Positions 32,780 through 44,900 of a stretch of 64,000 nt of DNA are shown one piece after another. The stretch's first letter is position 1. The number at the start of each line of letters is the position of its first letter. The notes beneath the pieces are model-generated. The model saw nothing but the letters and a program-made list of their open reading frames with translations. It had not been told where the DNA came from and did not search any database. The DNA comes from Phoronis australis (taxonomy: Eukaryota > Phoronida > Phoronidae), in contig NMRA01000018.1 in NCBI GenBank assembly GCA_002633005.1, forward strand, positions 1,342,554 through 1,406,553. The letters run 5' to 3'. A program made the position numbers and the translations under genes.

Positions 32780-34000
32780 TGACGTATGTTTATGATGAAA
32801 TTTTGCGCATGTGTTCCTTTCATGGATGGGACGGCATGAGCGAACTTCCGGACGGATCCGACTACGGGTGTGTCCCCTAGTGGCAATTTTAGTTTTTTAC
32901 GTTTAATTCTGTATCTTCAAGATCCTCAATGTATTTTCATAAAATTTGGCATAGTAGGCATCTATTAGTGAGATGACGCGTCCCGTTTTCGGACGGATTC
33001 GACGTAGTTTCCGCTGCCTAGTGGCCATTTTTACTGTTTACGAGTCTGTTTTTGGCGTCCACCCCTCTATCAACCAAATCGCTCTAAGAATGATATTGAA
33101 AATTGGCATGACTGTTCTTGCTAGTGTCCATTTTTACTGTTTTTGCGATCACCCCTCTATCAACCAAAAGGCTCGAAGGATGATTGTGAAAATTGGCATG
33201 TATGTTTTTAATATGAAGTGGACGGCTGACGATAATTTTCCGATGACTTCCACCACTGTGGCGACTCCTAGTGGCAGTTGTTTTTTTTACGCCCATGGCT
33301 GTATCTCCTAAACCGTTTGCAGGATCTTCACTAAGCACGTGTATTTATATCATGTTGACAATGGACGACGACGACTTTCGGACGGATCTGGCTACCGTTG
33401 TGCCCCCTTGTGGCAATTTTAGTTTTTGTTACGTTTACCTCTGTATCTTCAAATGTCCTTTACGGATTTTCATAAAATTTGGAGTACAGGCATCTATTGG
33501 TAAGATGACGCTATCCTCCCGTTTTCGGATGAAATCGAGGTATTTTGTGCCACCTAGTGGCCATTTTTGCTGTTTTTGAGTCCACCGTCTATCAACCAAT
33601 ATATTCCAAGGATGATTTTGATATATTGGCGTATATTCTTAGTGTGAAGAGGACGGTTGACGATGACTTCGACTACTATGGCGGCTCCTAGTGGTAGTTT
33701 TGTTTTGTTTTGCGCCCATAGGTGTATCTCCTAAACCCACTGCAGAATCATTATTAAATTTAGTAAAGGTATCTATCTATATGATTTAACAACAACGAAT
33801 ACTTTTAGGCAAACCCAAAGAATGCTGTGCCCCCTAGTGGCAATTTAATTTTTTTTTGCTTTTCTTTTGTTTCTCTGAAGTTCCTTGATAGATTTTTATA
33901 AAATTTGGTAGTTTTCTATTAGAGAAGTGATGGCACTTCCCGTTTTCAGATGTATCGGAATTTTTGCGCCGTCTAGTGGCCATTTTTACGATGCAAATTA
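32780..34000 (+). repeat. Array of ~140-bp repeat units
   Basis: A (C)CTAGTGGCAATTTT-like motif recurs near 32876, 33013, 33119 (degraded), 33270, 33404, 33553, 33692, 33832 and 33974. Most intervals are 134-149 bp. Two unit types alternate, one with 'GGCCATTTTTACTG' and one with 'GGCAATTTTAGTTTT'. Units also carry TCGGACGGAT and ATAAAATTTGG. Confidence 0.8.
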
Positions 34001-35318
34001 TCAACCCTAAATGCACCCCATTCGCGTGCATTCGTCAGTGCTCCGCGTTGCTCTTGTTACATGTATGTGTTTGTAGAAAATAATAAATGGCGTTTGTGCA
34101 TTAAGATAGCAACATCTCAAATTGAAGGACGTACGGTAGAAGTAGTTTTCATTGCACAATGTTCAATAAAAGTGATTCTAATGTGAACTTCTGCATCTTT
34201 TACAACTACTGCAAGTCCTTCCAGTTACTTAAAAAAATCAAAATACACTAAATCAGCAAGTTTCACCTCGAAGCCGTGTTTGCTAACTGTTCCCTTTTTG
34301 AAGGTTTTTTGCAGGTCCAGTCTCACCATTAAAATGTCTCGGTTTTTAACACACATCGAAATTGTGTCATCAAAATTTATTGTAGTTTTCCACGCGATAT
34401 AGTGCTAAAAACGCTATCGGAACGTTTCAGGGTTGCAGCATCTGTATTTTCCCGTTCGACTACAAAACAAACGCTTTTGGGGCATTTTCGGTTGACATTT
34501 CACCCTTCAGTTTTGGTATAGATTCAGATGTCCCGCGTAACATCCGGATGCCCCACTTTTTCAATACAAGTGTCGCGTTTTTTCAGTCTCCTATGTTGGT
34601 TAATTGGCTTGCGATTAGTATAAAATGAGACACGGAGAATGCGTATTAGACTTCAGAAAGAGAAATCATGTAAACGGTCAAAGGTATATACCGTAAGTAT
34701 GTAAAGGTTAACCTGACTGGACAGTACAATCTCGTAACTGGACTTTGCTGTTTTAGGTGGGTCAGTGCTTGTGACTGCTAGGTTTGCCCGTCAAAATACC
34801 TGACACGCCAATTCTTGAAGGGTTATTCCAATTCGTGATTGAATGTTGGTTCTGTCAGTTCGGGTCGCATGTCTTCATGCAGTGCGGTACTTAGCACTTG
34901 CATGAAAATGTTTTATGATGTTAGTGAGTGAGCCTTTAATGCGAAATTTTGCTTCCTTACCACTCATGACATGTTGACACAAGTTCTCTATCCAGTCTAA
35001 GTTTATCTTAATCCTATATATTTCGCTGTTGGCGCGATGTTTCTGTGTCTTTCTCGTGTTTTTCGTTGTATATTACGCTGTTCGAATTTCCATGCTTTTC
35101 CCGAATTTTCTATGATTTTGCCCGAATTTGTAGTCACGAGAGGCCTCCCCCTGCCTAATACGCTTACCACTGCAGTTGCCCGTTGGCTCTGTTGAACACA
35201 CATTGAAAGAATTTTTGTTTTTGTGAACAGACCCTCCGTGCACCTGCAGTTACAAAGAGATGAGGATTTGAAGCTGCCATAAACACACATTCCATCCGCA
35301 AATCAGCTTTTGATTTAA

Positions 35319-35526
35319 CAGAGGCGGATGTACGGGGGGTTCAGGGGGCTCAAACAAAAATTGAAAAAAAATCGACAGAAGAACGAAATCAGCTACTAAA
35401 AACCACACAGAATATTACACTGGAGAGGGGAAAACTCCTCCCGACCTTCCTTCCGCTCAGCGCTACGCGCCTTGGATTCGCTCGAATCCTAACCCCCCCC
35501 TTACTGAAAATGCAGATCTGCCACTG
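35319..35526. mobile_element. CAGAGGCGGAT MITE (hAT-like termini)
   Basis: Begins CAGAGGCGGATGTAC and ends CAGATCTGCCACTG, an imperfect inverted terminus. TTTAA abuts both ends (35314-35318 and 35527-35531). Noncoding. Confidence 0.55.
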
Positions 35527-35822
35527 TTTAAGACACTAATTATTATGAAAGTGGCCTCAACATGTTCACTCACTTCACAGATTAGAGGTGATGTCTGAAT
35601 TGGGAAACTCGTGATTCGTACTTTTTGAGACCAGTTTCAGTAAGCTGACTTTTCCGAGCTTGCTCTCCAAAAATGACGTCGACATTAGAGACTGCCATGT
35701 CTTCCAAAGCCCCAAAATCTCTCTTCTGACGAACAGTTTTAATAGCGGTAAGTAGTCTAAATCATAAGTTGGGTTTCTTTAACGTAAGGCAGGTTCATAG
35801 CAGCTTCAAATCCCGTGTTTAA

Positions 35823-37502
35823 AGGAGCATGCCACCCAAAAAACAACCAAATTTGTATCAATTTAGATCGAGTAGTTCTACTCCATAACGACACGTACGG
35901 TTGCGTTACCTGACACCTGACGGCAGACGGAGGTGTTGAAATTATCCAATGACGTCATCGGTTTCACGCGCAGTCTGTTCAGCAGTTCACAACACGAGTT
36001 ACTGGTGTCAGCTTATCGCTTGAAGTCATCGTTTAGCACCAATAAATCATCAAACTTCGATGTAAACCCCTTAAAAATACACCGAGTTCTTATAAAAACG
36101 TGTTGTTTTATTTCGCTCTTACGGATTTATTGGTATTTGGACACACCGTAGCCTACAAAGTTCGGCAGGCCAATAAGGTCCGTAGCATGAGTTTGGGGTG
36201 TGTTCGGAGATAATTTCGAAGTATTTTCCGTGAGATACAGACAAGAGAAACTAGATCTGTGTTGTTTAGACTTGTGATTTTTTGAATTCTAAACACAAAA
36301 CGCTTGTTATCCTGGCTAGTGGCTCGGAGCCCGATCAGGCCCCAGCGTCGCGGCCGGCCGGATTGAGTCGTTATCCCGGACAGTGGCTCGGAAACTGATC
36401 AGACATCACAAACATAAACCAGCCAAAGTTCAGTGGAAACTAAACTTCCAGTCAAGAAAATACTATACTAGTGAGCTAAAGTAATGTTCACGTGATTATG
36501 TTGGTGAATTAGCTACGCGGAAACTGCCGAGTCTAGTTACTCGTCGGGTGCCGCGAATTCAGGTTCCGCTTTGGCCACAGCACCGACAGGGCAGAAGTTG
36601 TACATTGACAATCATTATTTGAGTAATGTAAATTTAAATAAAGATTCTCCTAACACCTGGCCGCGGGATGGCAATCGAGTTGTTTCACAACAGTTTCTGC
36701 CAGCAAACACTAAATTAGCATGAGCTCACACGGCCTCGGTGTCTCATCAATTAGTTTTATTGACCTAAAGCCGTTTACGCAGTGATTTATCTGGCTTCTC
36801 AAATTATTTGTACTCACAAACACTCCAAAGGCATTACAAATTGCATCTAATGAGACAGACTTTGTTTCAGTTTTATATAAGTATTGGTTAGGGTGAGAAT
36901 AATTCATTTTGAAACAGAACGCTCAGTAATAAACACCAACATGGCAATTCGCAATCCCGAATTAGGACGAGCTAGAGCTCATCAGTCCCGACTTCGCAGG
37001 TGGATCGTTAAGTTTTACAGGCTATCAATTCGAACAGGAATACAGTGATGAAGAATTACTTGAGAGGCGCCGTGAACAAGCTCAGACAACGGAACGTATG
37101 GAGTTATTTGGTAAGCCGGCATTCGTGAGGCACTGTCGACGTCTGCAGGCCACAGACACGGAGATGTTTCACGGCCTCATACTTGCTATTTACAGCGTAC
37201 ATTTCATTCTTCACTACCATGAGCCACTTCCTAAGCATTTCTGACTCTCGAGGAAGTAAAAAAAAAACGATATACCAGCTTTCCTGGCAGCTGCTTAGTT
37301 CAGACAAGCGGGAACGATGCATCGCAACATAGCGGCATTCACTCTGCATATGAACCACTGACGTCGCTAGCGTCGTTTCTCACCTTCCTCACAGGTTAAC
37401 GCGACACCTCGTGGCAAGGTAAGGTCGACTGTATGCGAGGCGATGTGGATATAGACTGATTAAGACGGCAAAAAGACTAATTAAATTGGGTGGCATTCTC
37501 CT
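35823..37502 (+). mobile_element. T2/Kolobok-type DNA transposon, 1.7 kb
   Basis: The left end TTAAAGGAGCATGCCACCC and the inverted right end TTAAAGGAGAATGCCACCC are matching termini with TTAA targets (35819-35822 and 37503-37506). TTAAAGGRR is the hallmark start of the T2/Kolobok group (family knowledge). The last 9 bp at the right end are duplicated (a further TTAA at 37512-37515). It contains a plus-strand ORF/exon at 36941-37110. Confidence 0.7.
36941..37110 (+). pseudogene. Transposon-borne ORF with GYQFEQEYSDEELL motif
   Basis: ATG at 36941 opens MAIRNPEL. After one surplus base, or after an acceptor-like TTAG, the frame beginning at 36966 reads on through SPDFAGGSLSFTGYQFEQEY and SDEELLERRREQ to a donor-like G|GTAAGC at 37110. 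This could be a one-base frameshift in an old ORF or an exon with its own acceptor. The GYQFE-acidic-Arg/Glu pattern resembles, from memory, the start of proteins annotated as P2X7-C-terminal-like in many invertebrates. No CxCG zinc motif follows before the element ends. Function unknown. Confidence 0.4.
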
Positions 37503-38132
37503 TTAACTCCTTTAACTCAGGTGGTCAAGATAGTTAGCTATGTAGAAATCCCGAAATCAAAATGATGGCCATTTTAAGCACGATAATTCATTTTGTGATA
37601 AGCGAGATATGTTCGGGATGTTATGATATGATTTTTTAGATCGATGTGGCAGATACGTGTAATATTTCAACAAACTGTGCTGCGTCCTGTCCTTCGGCTT
37701 AGTGAGAAAGCAGTAAAATGGTACCGTGGTTACATTCCTGTGAGTGATAATCGAACCTTTACCACGCACCGTAGAACACCAACGGAGCGGAATTTTCCAA
37801 AAAAATGAACATCACAAGAATGTTCACCCCGCACAAAGAACTCATACCACCCCAGGAACTGAATTTAAGCCACAAACAGGCACACTTACCACTCACCACA
37901 GGGTTTTTTGCTCTTAAATCGTGTGTTAGAGAGGGATTTTTGTGTTTTGTTGTAGTTGTTTCGGTGCGTGGTCAGGCTAATAAGCGTTTTGGAGGAAGTT
38001 GGAGAGATGTCACTCCCAATTGCTCCGTTCTATGGTGAATAACGTGAGATTTCTGCCACCCGTGGTAACGGTTTGATTACCACCCCAGCATGGTTCCTCC
38101 GCCGTATCCGCTGCTCAGCGAAATATGGTTGA

Positions 38133-38290
38133 CAGGGGCGGATCCAGGATTTTGAGTTAGGGGGAGCCAGGGCAGACTATTAGCCAGGATTTTGCCCGTC
38201 AAACATTCGCGCCCCTGAACTGCCAATGGAATCTGGGAGAATTTTAGGGGGGCCATGGTCCCCTTGACCCCCCCTCTAAATCCGCCACTG
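38133..38290. mobile_element. CAGGGGCGGAT MITE (hAT-like termini)
   Basis: Begins CAGGGGCGGATCCAGG and ends AAATCCGCCACTG, so the ends are imperfect inverted repeats of the same type as at 29489. Interior is C/G-rich and noncoding. No flanking duplication detected. Confidence 0.6.
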
Positions 38291-38410
38291 GCTGAGGTTG
38301 CTCGGGGAAATTGTCGAAGGTCATTTATCACATACCGTGGTTCACACTTATTTACTGTGTTTCCAGTTGCAGGTAATACGTGGTATTTGTGTTATTTGGC
38401 TCCTTTACGA

Positions 38411-38418
38411 TATATAAG
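38411..38418 (+). promoter_or_regulatory. Possible TATA box for the P450 gene
   Basis: TATATAAG lies about 20-25 bp before CTCACTGA, a plausible initiator, and about 315 bp upstream of the P450 start codon. An acceptor-like TAACTTTCAG just before the ATG suggests a spliced 5' untranslated region. Position-based guess only. Confidence 0.25.
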
Positions 38419-38732
38419 GGCGTGCACAGCCTCACTGATGCTCAGGGGAAACTCTCGTCAGTCAGCATGACCAAATTCTGTTCAAATTAAACTTCTGGCG
38501 AGTTGAAATATTTCCTTCTTACAGTTTTTCACTTCGTTGACAAGCTTTAACCCCGCGCTCATATTGTTGTTGCTAAAATGTTGCCCGAATGGTCATCATA
38601 TGAAGATGTCTTTGGTAACGAAAAATGCACGCTCCTGTGCACCTAGATACATACGTTATGTCCATCTTACTGTAGCTTACCAGCATTCCCTTCATCATTG
38701 CGACGTTTGGTGATTATAACTTTCAGCTAACA

Positions 38733-38971
38733 ATGACATTTCTATCTGCGACGGGATCACATGATCCTTTGCAACTCGCTGCGGCGGCTCTGATTGGTGC
38801 GCTGCTCATCTACATCGTCAGCAAAGTTCTAGCCAGCCGACGACTACCGCCGGGACCAATCGGATTGCCAATTATGGGCTATCTACCATTTTTAAGTGAC
38901 GACTGGCACTTGGACTTCAAAATCTTGGGAAAGAAATATGGACCGATATTTTCGTTGTATATAGGACAAAC
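38733..38971 (+). CDS. P450 coding exon 1: anchor and proline hinge
   Basis: Encodes residues 1-79 plus two bases, through KKYGPIFSLYIGQT. Donor GTAAGT. Confidence 0.93.
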
Positions 38972-41900
38972 GTAAGTGTGACATAAAGGTTACGTTGAAC
39001 AGTTACCTTAGACTGTAAATAAACATTTGTCTGGATTTCCCGCCGTGTGGAATCGCACTGCAACTGTTTGAATATTTTGCTGCCATGGGTGTAACTCCGG
39101 GGGGGGGGGTGTCGGGGATTTGACACAAGGTTTAGTTGTACTGACAAAGAAAAAAAAACTGATCAAAAAGCGCAGGGGCGCCTTTCAGACTAAGAGTTTT
39201 CAAATTTAAAAATTTTGAACAGATCCATGTGTTCTTTTGTTCCATTGTAATAAAGTAGTTTCCCTTCCCGTACTTATAAGTTTTCGTATTTTTCCTCACT
39301 ATTAGCTTTTTCACGTAATTTTCTACGTAAAAATGAAATAGATAGCAAAAGAAGATGAACAAGACGACCATTACCGTCCGATCTTTTGAATCTTATGCCA
39401 CAGGCACAGATCCTTCTAACGAATAAGGTTCAGTTCAGCTTGAGAAAAATTGTATTTCCATGGCGGTTATGCAACTTTAAAATCAAGCAAGTTTAAAATC
39501 AATGAATTATAAAAAGGTTACGATTTTCTTTTTGGCGAGCTCAATTAACTTCGCCATAGCGGTAGTAAGTAAGTACATCGCTGGTACTATGTATAAACTC
39601 ATGTAATGATGGCTCAACATAGGCCAGAGAAATTTCACTAAGGAAAAAATTGACATTTTGTCTTGATGCTGGTGGTCATGAAAAATAAAATGTCTTACCA
39701 AAAAGTAACCGAAAGACGGCATTAATGTCCTGAACCCCGTCATTGTGTAGTAATAAAGCACTGCTTTTGAGATTTGATCAGAACCCTTGAACTTCATTAG
39801 CTGAGTCAAAGATTAAGTTCCTTGATACGCTAACAGAAATTACCTCTTCATGCTCAAAGATGAACGAGGAGAGAGTAACAAACATTTTGTCCCGTCAGCA
39901 CGCCATCTTTTGGGCACATTACGTGACCTAGCGAACATTTTCATGAAAGACGTCGCTCTAGTCGGTTGGCGACTCGCAGTGTTGGCTTACGTAGCAAACG
40001 CCTAGCGAATAAAAGTCTGAAAAGGTTTCTGCCCCCGACCAGGACTCGAACCCAGGACCTTCTGCTAACCGTGCAGATTGACATACTTATATCCACAAAG
40101 GAGAGAGTAAATGACTTTTATTCAAAAATTAAGAAAACTCTTGGTTTGTACGATGGTACTGAAACCATGTCCGATATTTGGAATGATCACAAAGAATAGT
40201 TCGATGAATTGATATTCCATTATTTCATGGCCTGCGTAATGTTACCTTTGTACCAAGGAGTTCGATTAGAAAATTGTCCAGTTACATGATGATGATGACG
40301 TCACTCGAATAAACTTGCATTCCCTAACAATAATCGAGGGAAATTTTAATCGTTGTCCTTAAGAAAAGTCGCGCCGATATTAAGATCGCTTACTTTATGT
40401 TTAAAGTTTATTTTGCTGATCAAAAATAGAATTAATTGTGTTTGTTGAGGAAATTCAGAATTTTGTGAGCACTCGTAAATGCTTGTCTTATAGTTTTAAT
40501 TTCAAGCAATTAAAGGCGAACCAAAATTGTAAAAGCATATCTCGTCTTGGCTTTAGAATAGTTTTGGGCGGCCACATCAAAATGTTGGGCAAATTGCGTT
40601 TGACATCCCCCCGCTCCCCCAAGTAACACTACTAGTTGCACCCCTGCTTGCTACTTTGTTGGACTTGTGCCAGGTTATTTGAACTAGTAGGAACTTCGTA
40701 CAAGTAATGCCAGCTACAAAAATCAAACTATGACCCAGAAAAGAAATTTATATTACGGTACCTGATTTTTAGGCATTGACTTGAAATAACTGATTACTTG
40801 CATTCACGTATGGTTTCATGTCGGCATTGTTTTTATTGCACAAAACTTCAGCTTGGTAGTAACTAGCGAAATTGCTCTCTATGCTTGCCGTTCGTAACCG
40901 TCGTTTTACTTCCGTAATTTTGCAGACCTGTGATCGTTTTGAACGACTCTGCAGTTGTGAATGAATATGCTGTAAAAAATCCTACAGCATTCGCCGGGAG
41001 ACCTCACTCTTACGGTTTTGCAATGATGGGTTGTAATACAGGTATGCATAAATCGAATCACCCATCCCCCATGATGTCCATCAATAGGCGTTGAAACAAA
41101 GACATAATGGTGTTTTTATAACGTCTTTGGTTGAAGTTAGTATTGAAACGAACCCGCATGTGGTAAATGAACACAAACACATTTCACACAAAGTTGACCT
41201 ATCCCCTGGATTTTGAGTGACAGCTTATCTGACCTATCAGAACGCAGCATTTTTGATACACCTTCGTTTCCACGTCGCCATTTTACCCGACAAACAGCAC
41301 GTTGTCGGGTAAAACTTATTGTTTGTTTGAGGACTTTTCGCAAGGAGGCAGAGCTTGCGACAGGTCAATTCCTAATTGACCCTGGGTCAGTTTCATGAAA
41401 GTGACTTCAGACAAAACAGAAATTTGTTATTGCGCTCTCACGTCACAACAGCTGAATAAATTACGGGTTAGCCAAGAAATAATGAGCACATCAGAGTCTA
41501 GAAATACTCAATAGAAATAATCTAGTAAGTAGCAGTTATGTTTGTGTTCTCAGCGGCTTTGCACTTTTGCACTAAGTGAAAATTTTATAACACAAAAGCG
41601 ACTCTAGACAAGTTTACTAGCTTTGTTCTTTTTAGTGGGGATTTTTAAAATAAAGACCATTTTTTTGTCTCTGCCTTGCTCTCGTTATACTCACAATTTC
41701 TTCCAGAAAATCTTTTCAAGGATACTTACACACCCAAATGGAAAAACCGGAAGAAATTCGCAATGGCGGCGTTACGAGGACACGGGCTCATGTCTCAGAC
41801 AATGTTCCACGAGAAGATGGAAGATCAGATCACAGTGTTCGTGGAGACCATCAGGAAACACTTGGGCTCTCCCATCAACTTGAGACTGTTCCTTGGTCAT

Positions 41901-44900
41901 GCGTCACTCAACGTCATCACTAAGTTGTTCTTTGACAGAACCTACGATATTGAAGATGACGAGATAAAAGACGTGATAGACGCCACAAATGATTGGCAAG
42001 TTATTGATTTTTTCCGGTTGTTCTTAGTCACCTGATATTTACGGTGCCTCTATGCCCTTTACACACATTTCTCACTCTGGGCATGCCAACGAGGTATTTT
42101 TTTCAAAATCTTCATTAGGCAAAATCTGTCCATTACAAGCATGTTACATATATTGACAACAAATTTATATCCTCATACCTACACAAATGCGCACTTGGTG
42201 TCCATTTGCAATCCAAATAAATTCAAGTGAAGGTTATTTTAAATTTTTCTGAAATAAATGTTTCTTAATTTTAAAGTGTTCGAAGGCTTCATTTTTTAAA
42301 ATATCGTTAAAAACTTAGAGTTGTATTTTTTAGCCGTAGACGATATACATATACAATTAAATCTGTCTCGTCTTGTCCTTCAATAATAACCAAGTTTGAT
42401 AGTTCTGATGAGCTTCTTGTTTTGTATAACATTCATTGACAAGCTGAAATTCAAAAGAAATTAGATCACAATTCCGCTGCAGATAACTGATGTCGCCTGG
42501 AACTTTTTACCAAATATACAAGTTTACCAATGTTAACTCCATTGTATGAAAATGAGTTCGTATGTGTTGTCCCATGTGCAACACTAATTTGAAAGTATTT
42601 TTGTTTAGTATCCTTACTAAAAGAATGGGTATAATTATGCCGTTCTCCACCAATCAGAAGATACGTAATACCAAGGCTAGTTTCCTATCTAAAGTCACAA
42701 TTTGGCTTTGTGTGCACAGTGTTAATTAAGCGAGAATATATTTGTTTTTACTAAGGCAGAAATTAAATGACATTGCCTGTGGTTCTGTTATAAATTACAA
42801 ATCTGCTTTGAGACCATAAAGCAGAGTAATGGATATAGACAATACCGGTACTTACCTAACACAAAACACTGATTAGTCATAAATGATCTTTCATTATTTT
42901 ACAAATTACAGACATGAGTAGTCCTTTTTACCTCTGGTTATAAAATATTGCTTTCCTGTCTTCTAATATATAATTGTGATACCAGTTTGGTATACATGAA
43001 AAGACATCGTTTCCAAGTACATAATTTGTACTGCATAATGTCTTTTGCTCATAGGTTATATAACGCCTCACCAAACAGCAAATTACACTTTCTAAAAGAA
43101 TTGTGCTGCAACAATAGATGTTTCCAAAATTCATCATTGCCATTTATTAATCGTTAAAACCAAGATAATTTAAGCAATGATTCAATATGTGCCATTTTAG
43201 TCGCCCTGTAAAAATCTGAATCATTTTAGTTATTTAGATGTTATTGGTTTAAATTTACCTTGCCAAATAAATTTGAAAAACACATGCTTCAGAAAATCGA
43301 GTTCTGAGCATCGTGGCAGGGTCACAAAAGGAGAAATATTTGGAAATGTGGGACAATTTAACGATGAAATGTATTTTCATCAAAGTAAATTGAGATATGG
43401 ACCAGAGACATCATTATCTGGGCATAAACAGTGTCACTCATTTACTAGCAGCGATCCAAATGCAAATGTATTTCTCCATTGTAGGTGTCGGCCCAGAAAG
43501 TTGTGAAATTTGTTCTGAAGATCCAAATACTGATTTTGGGACTTGTTCGACCAATCGATACATATTACAGAATCATCTGCTAGTGCGAATTTGTCATACA
43601 ATAAAAGAAATAAGCGTCCTTTTAATTTCTGTCATTTCTAAACATATTTGCCGTGATTTTCAGCATAAAATAAACATACAAGACAGGGGATCCCCCTGCC
43701 AATATCCAACTGCTCCAAATACTCAGATGTGAAATCTTCTTTTATGACACATCAGTGTCGTTCCCATGTGAACATTGGTGGAAATAATCAGTGTTTTTTC
43801 AGGCATTTTTGTGAAAGTAGATAGTCAATACTGAAGTTCTCTGGTAAATGTTGCAATAAAATGGCATTGTTGTTTTAATTCACTTCGCATTGCACTATAG
43901 GCGTATGTCTGTGTCCAGAAAGCAACTTTTAACAGCGTCTTTCAGACGGCTTTTGGCAAAGTATAGTCACTGCTTAGTCACACATCTATTTGGCAGGGAT
44001 ACCAGTTGGCTGGAACTACTTTCCGGCAATGACCTCTGTGAGCAGATTGTTTTCAGAGTCATCATAATTTGTTGCTCTGTTCTTTGGATTTCAGGTTCAC
44101 CGCCATGGTTATTGTGTGCCAGTCAGATGTTGTCCCCTTCTTCAGATTTCTACAGAAGAAAGCTGTGGTCAACAAAGGGAAAACGGGAGCTGCCAGGTTG
44201 CGGGAGTACTTCATTGGTGTCATTAAGGATCACCGTCAAGAATTTGACAAAAACAACCCTCGTGACTTCGTCGACCTTTGCATTCAAAAGAGTTTTGACG
44301 ACGAAGAGATTCTTCTCCAGCTATTCTCACTTTGGGGTGATGCTACTGACACCACGGGTGCCACAATTCGCTGGTGGCTGTTTTTCATCAGTCGCCACCC
44401 TGAGATACAGAAGAAACTGCAGGCTGAAGTCGATGAATTCATTGGACGAGAGCGGCTCCCTAAGATTGTCGACAAGTACAACCTGAATTACTTAGAAGCC
44501 ACGCTTATGGAGGCCTTCAGAATCGCGTCAGCAGTTCCGATTTCACTGCCTTTGGAGACGATTGAGCCAACGACATTGATGGGATACGCGTTCCCGAAGA
44601 ACACGCATTACATCATCAACTATTATAATATGCACACTGATCCCAGTGTTTGGGGAGACCCGGAAAGTTTCCGACCTGAGCGTTTCTATGACGAAAATGG
44701 AGATTTCCAGTCGAAACACGAAGCACTCATGCCATTTGGCGTAGGTAAGGCATAGTTTGTCATTTTTTCATGGAAGATGGCAAGCGTGTAGTTTTGAGAT
44801 AAGAGGTGTAGTCAAAAGTTTTATGTCACAAGCATCAAATCATGACTGACTGTCTTAAATCAATATTTATGAACTAAAAACCGAGATTCCAAACATCTGT

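Larger units (their letters stand above)
25643..38400. other. Intergenic block between TWNK and the P450, transposon-rich
   Basis: No host gene is recognised. The block holds the end of TWNK, repeat arrays at 26985-27740 and 32780-34000, and a 22-base T run near 28919. hAT-like, GCGCGCA and T2/Kolobok-type elements are listed separately. Short ORFs such as 29920-30204 (minus, Gln-rich) and 31688-31972 (minus) are open but unrecognised and lack supporting splice sites. Confidence 0.6.

Noticed and set aside
37397-37425. Possible 24-nt microexon between CACAG and GTAAGG after the transposon ORF
   Set aside because: Joining it to the upstream exon in phase gives an immediate stop codon.
43890-44486. 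198-codon plus-strand ORF
   Set aside because: It overlaps P450 exon 4 in another frame; the true frame carries all P450 motifs.
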